A DNA stretch of 5,667 nt, from contig JBKPOV010000026.1 of assembly GCA_046733315.1 (NCBI GenBank), positions 1-5,667 on the forward strand, given 5' to 3'. Both the position numbers and the translations under genes were made by a program. Each line of letters starts with the position of its first letter. Position 1 is the first letter of the stretch. This document shows, one piece after another, positions 5,164-5,667 of the stretch. The stretch is from VRUE01 sp046733315 (GTDB lineage Bacteria > Actinomycetota > Thermoleophilia > Solirubrobacterales > 70-9). Below the pieces are notes generated by a model. It was not told the origin of the DNA. It saw only the letters and a list, made by a program, of their open reading frames with translations, and searched no databases.

Positions 5164-5514
5164 TCAGTAGGTGTTTGCGTCGATCCAGATCCGCCAGATC
5201 GCCGCAACTGAGGCGCCGAGCAGGACGATCCAGACCAGGGTGCCACCGCCGCTGGAGAGGAGCTCGTCGCTGCCGGCGATCAGCAGCGCGATCATCCCAA
5301 CCCCCGCGTAGAGGATCGCCCGGCGACCGTCGGTCAGGGTCGCCAACGTAAGCTGGTTCTGGCGGCTGAGCACGAACAGCATCCAAGCCAACGCCGCCAG
5401 GAAACCCATCGTGATCGCGGTCAGGATCGCTTCCGCGACGTTGCCGCCGGCGGGCGCGAAGGCGACCACCAGCGCCAGCGCCATCACGATCGCGACATTG
5501 CGCAGCGTCCGCAT
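5164..5514 (-). CDS. Small four-helix membrane protein of unknown function
   Basis: The 116-residue product is almost all membrane: hydrophobic segments at about 6-22, 27-50, 66-81 and 91-108, with a short polar loop at 51-65 (RQNQLTLATLTDGRR) and a polar end, IDANTY. I do not recognise a family. The basic MRTLRN start and the RR at 64-65 suggest that both termini and the central loop lie inside the cell. It precedes the TadE genes by 69 nt on the same strand, so it may be transcribed with them, but nothing ties it to the pilus functionally. ATG 5514 has no Shine-Dalgarno. TAGAAT lies six bases upstream, which points to a leaderless transcript starting at the ATG. Confidence 0.78.
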   Translation of the reverse strand: MRTLRNVAIVMALALVVAFAPAGGNVAEAILTAITMGFLAALAWMLFVLSRQNQLTLATLTDGRRAILYAGVGMIALLIAGSDELLSSGGGTLVWIVLLGASVAAIWRIWIDANTY

Positions 5515-5526
5515 GGGAAAATTCTA
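5515..5526 (-). promoter_or_regulatory. Candidate -10 box for leaderless transcription of the membrane-protein gene
   Basis: TAGAAT (5521-5526) is a close match to the -10 consensus and is separated from ATG 5514 by TTTCCC, which has no ribosome binding potential. TAGACA (5548-5553) resembles a -35 box, but at 21 nt it is farther than usual. It overlaps the stop codon of the upstream gene, so the promoter would lie in the 35-nt gap and the gene end. Confidence 0.4.
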
Positions 5527-5549
5527 CGCCCTGGTCTCCGGACGGCTGT

Positions 5550-5666
5550 CTACTTCCTCGACATGATCACGATGCCGAAGACGACCGCGGCAACGGTGAC
5601 CATCAGGGCGAGGCCGGCCAGCGTTGCCGCCGCCCCGGCCGCGAACGGGCGCTCCTCGCGGCTGAG
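5550..5666 (-). CDS. C-terminal tail of a membrane protein (5' end outside window)
   Basis: This frame is open from the right edge to TAG at 5550-5552 and gives 38 residues: LSREERPFAAG, then a hydrophobic helix at about 12-35 (ATLAGLALMVTVAAVVFGI), ending in the basic MSRK. It is too short to be assigned to a family. The layout, a charged stretch, one final helix and a short basic tail, suggests an integral membrane protein with its C-terminus inside the cell. It is on the same strand as the membrane-protein gene that starts 35 nt further on, but a good -10 box between them suggests that gene can be transcribed separately. Confidence 0.6.
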   Translation of the reverse strand, partial: LSREERPFAAGAAATLAGLALMVTVAAVVFGIVIMSRK

Positions 5667-5667
5667 G

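Overview
The window comes from a high-G+C bacterium, most likely an actinomycetote and plausibly of the class Thermoleophilia (Solirubrobacterales/Gaiellales-like). The reasons are the overall G+C (about 70% in most genes), an Ig-like repeat type common in secreted proteins of that group, a Tad/Flp-type TadE gene cluster, and start codons that look leaderless. The taxonomic assignment is inference.

Layout: on the + strand, the window opens with the last ~51 codons of a secreted or surface protein with a Cys-containing Ig-like repeat, followed by a small cupin gene (250-651). Everything from 674 to the right edge is on the - strand and faces the cupin. Read in the direction of transcription (right to left), it holds: the C-terminal tail of a membrane protein cut by the window edge; a small four-helix membrane protein; two tandem overlapping TadE-like minor pilin genes; a gene joined to them by an ATGA overlap that looks like a degenerate MinD/CpaE-type protein without a Walker A lysine; a Phd/VapC-type toxin-antitoxin pair; an extended-SDR NAD-dependent epimerase/dehydratase; and a three-part protein made of a TadG/TadE-like membrane anchor, a VanY-type M15 D,D-peptidase and an SLT lytic transglycosylase.

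How the genes fit together: the TadE genes and the TadE-anchored peptidoglycan hydrolase look like parts of one Tad-pilus or secretion locus. The minor pilins would be assembled in the membrane, and the hydrolase could open peptidoglycan by cutting both the stem peptide and the glycan strand. The toxin-antitoxin pair appears to be a later arrival. Its G+C is near 57%, against about 68-75% in samples of neighbouring genes. Its promoter and antitoxin start lie inside the 3' end of the MinD-like gene, whose last ~37 codons read the antitoxin gene out of frame.

The most interesting points are the TadG-VanY-SLT fusion, the toxin-antitoxin insertion at the end of the pilus gene, a 14-bp perfect palindrome over the antitoxin start codon, a hairpin that buries the ribosome binding site of the fusion gene, and an ANNNT box 6-7 nt upstream of four different start codons, which suggests leaderless transcription. 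No tRNA, rRNA, CRISPR array or transposase was seen.
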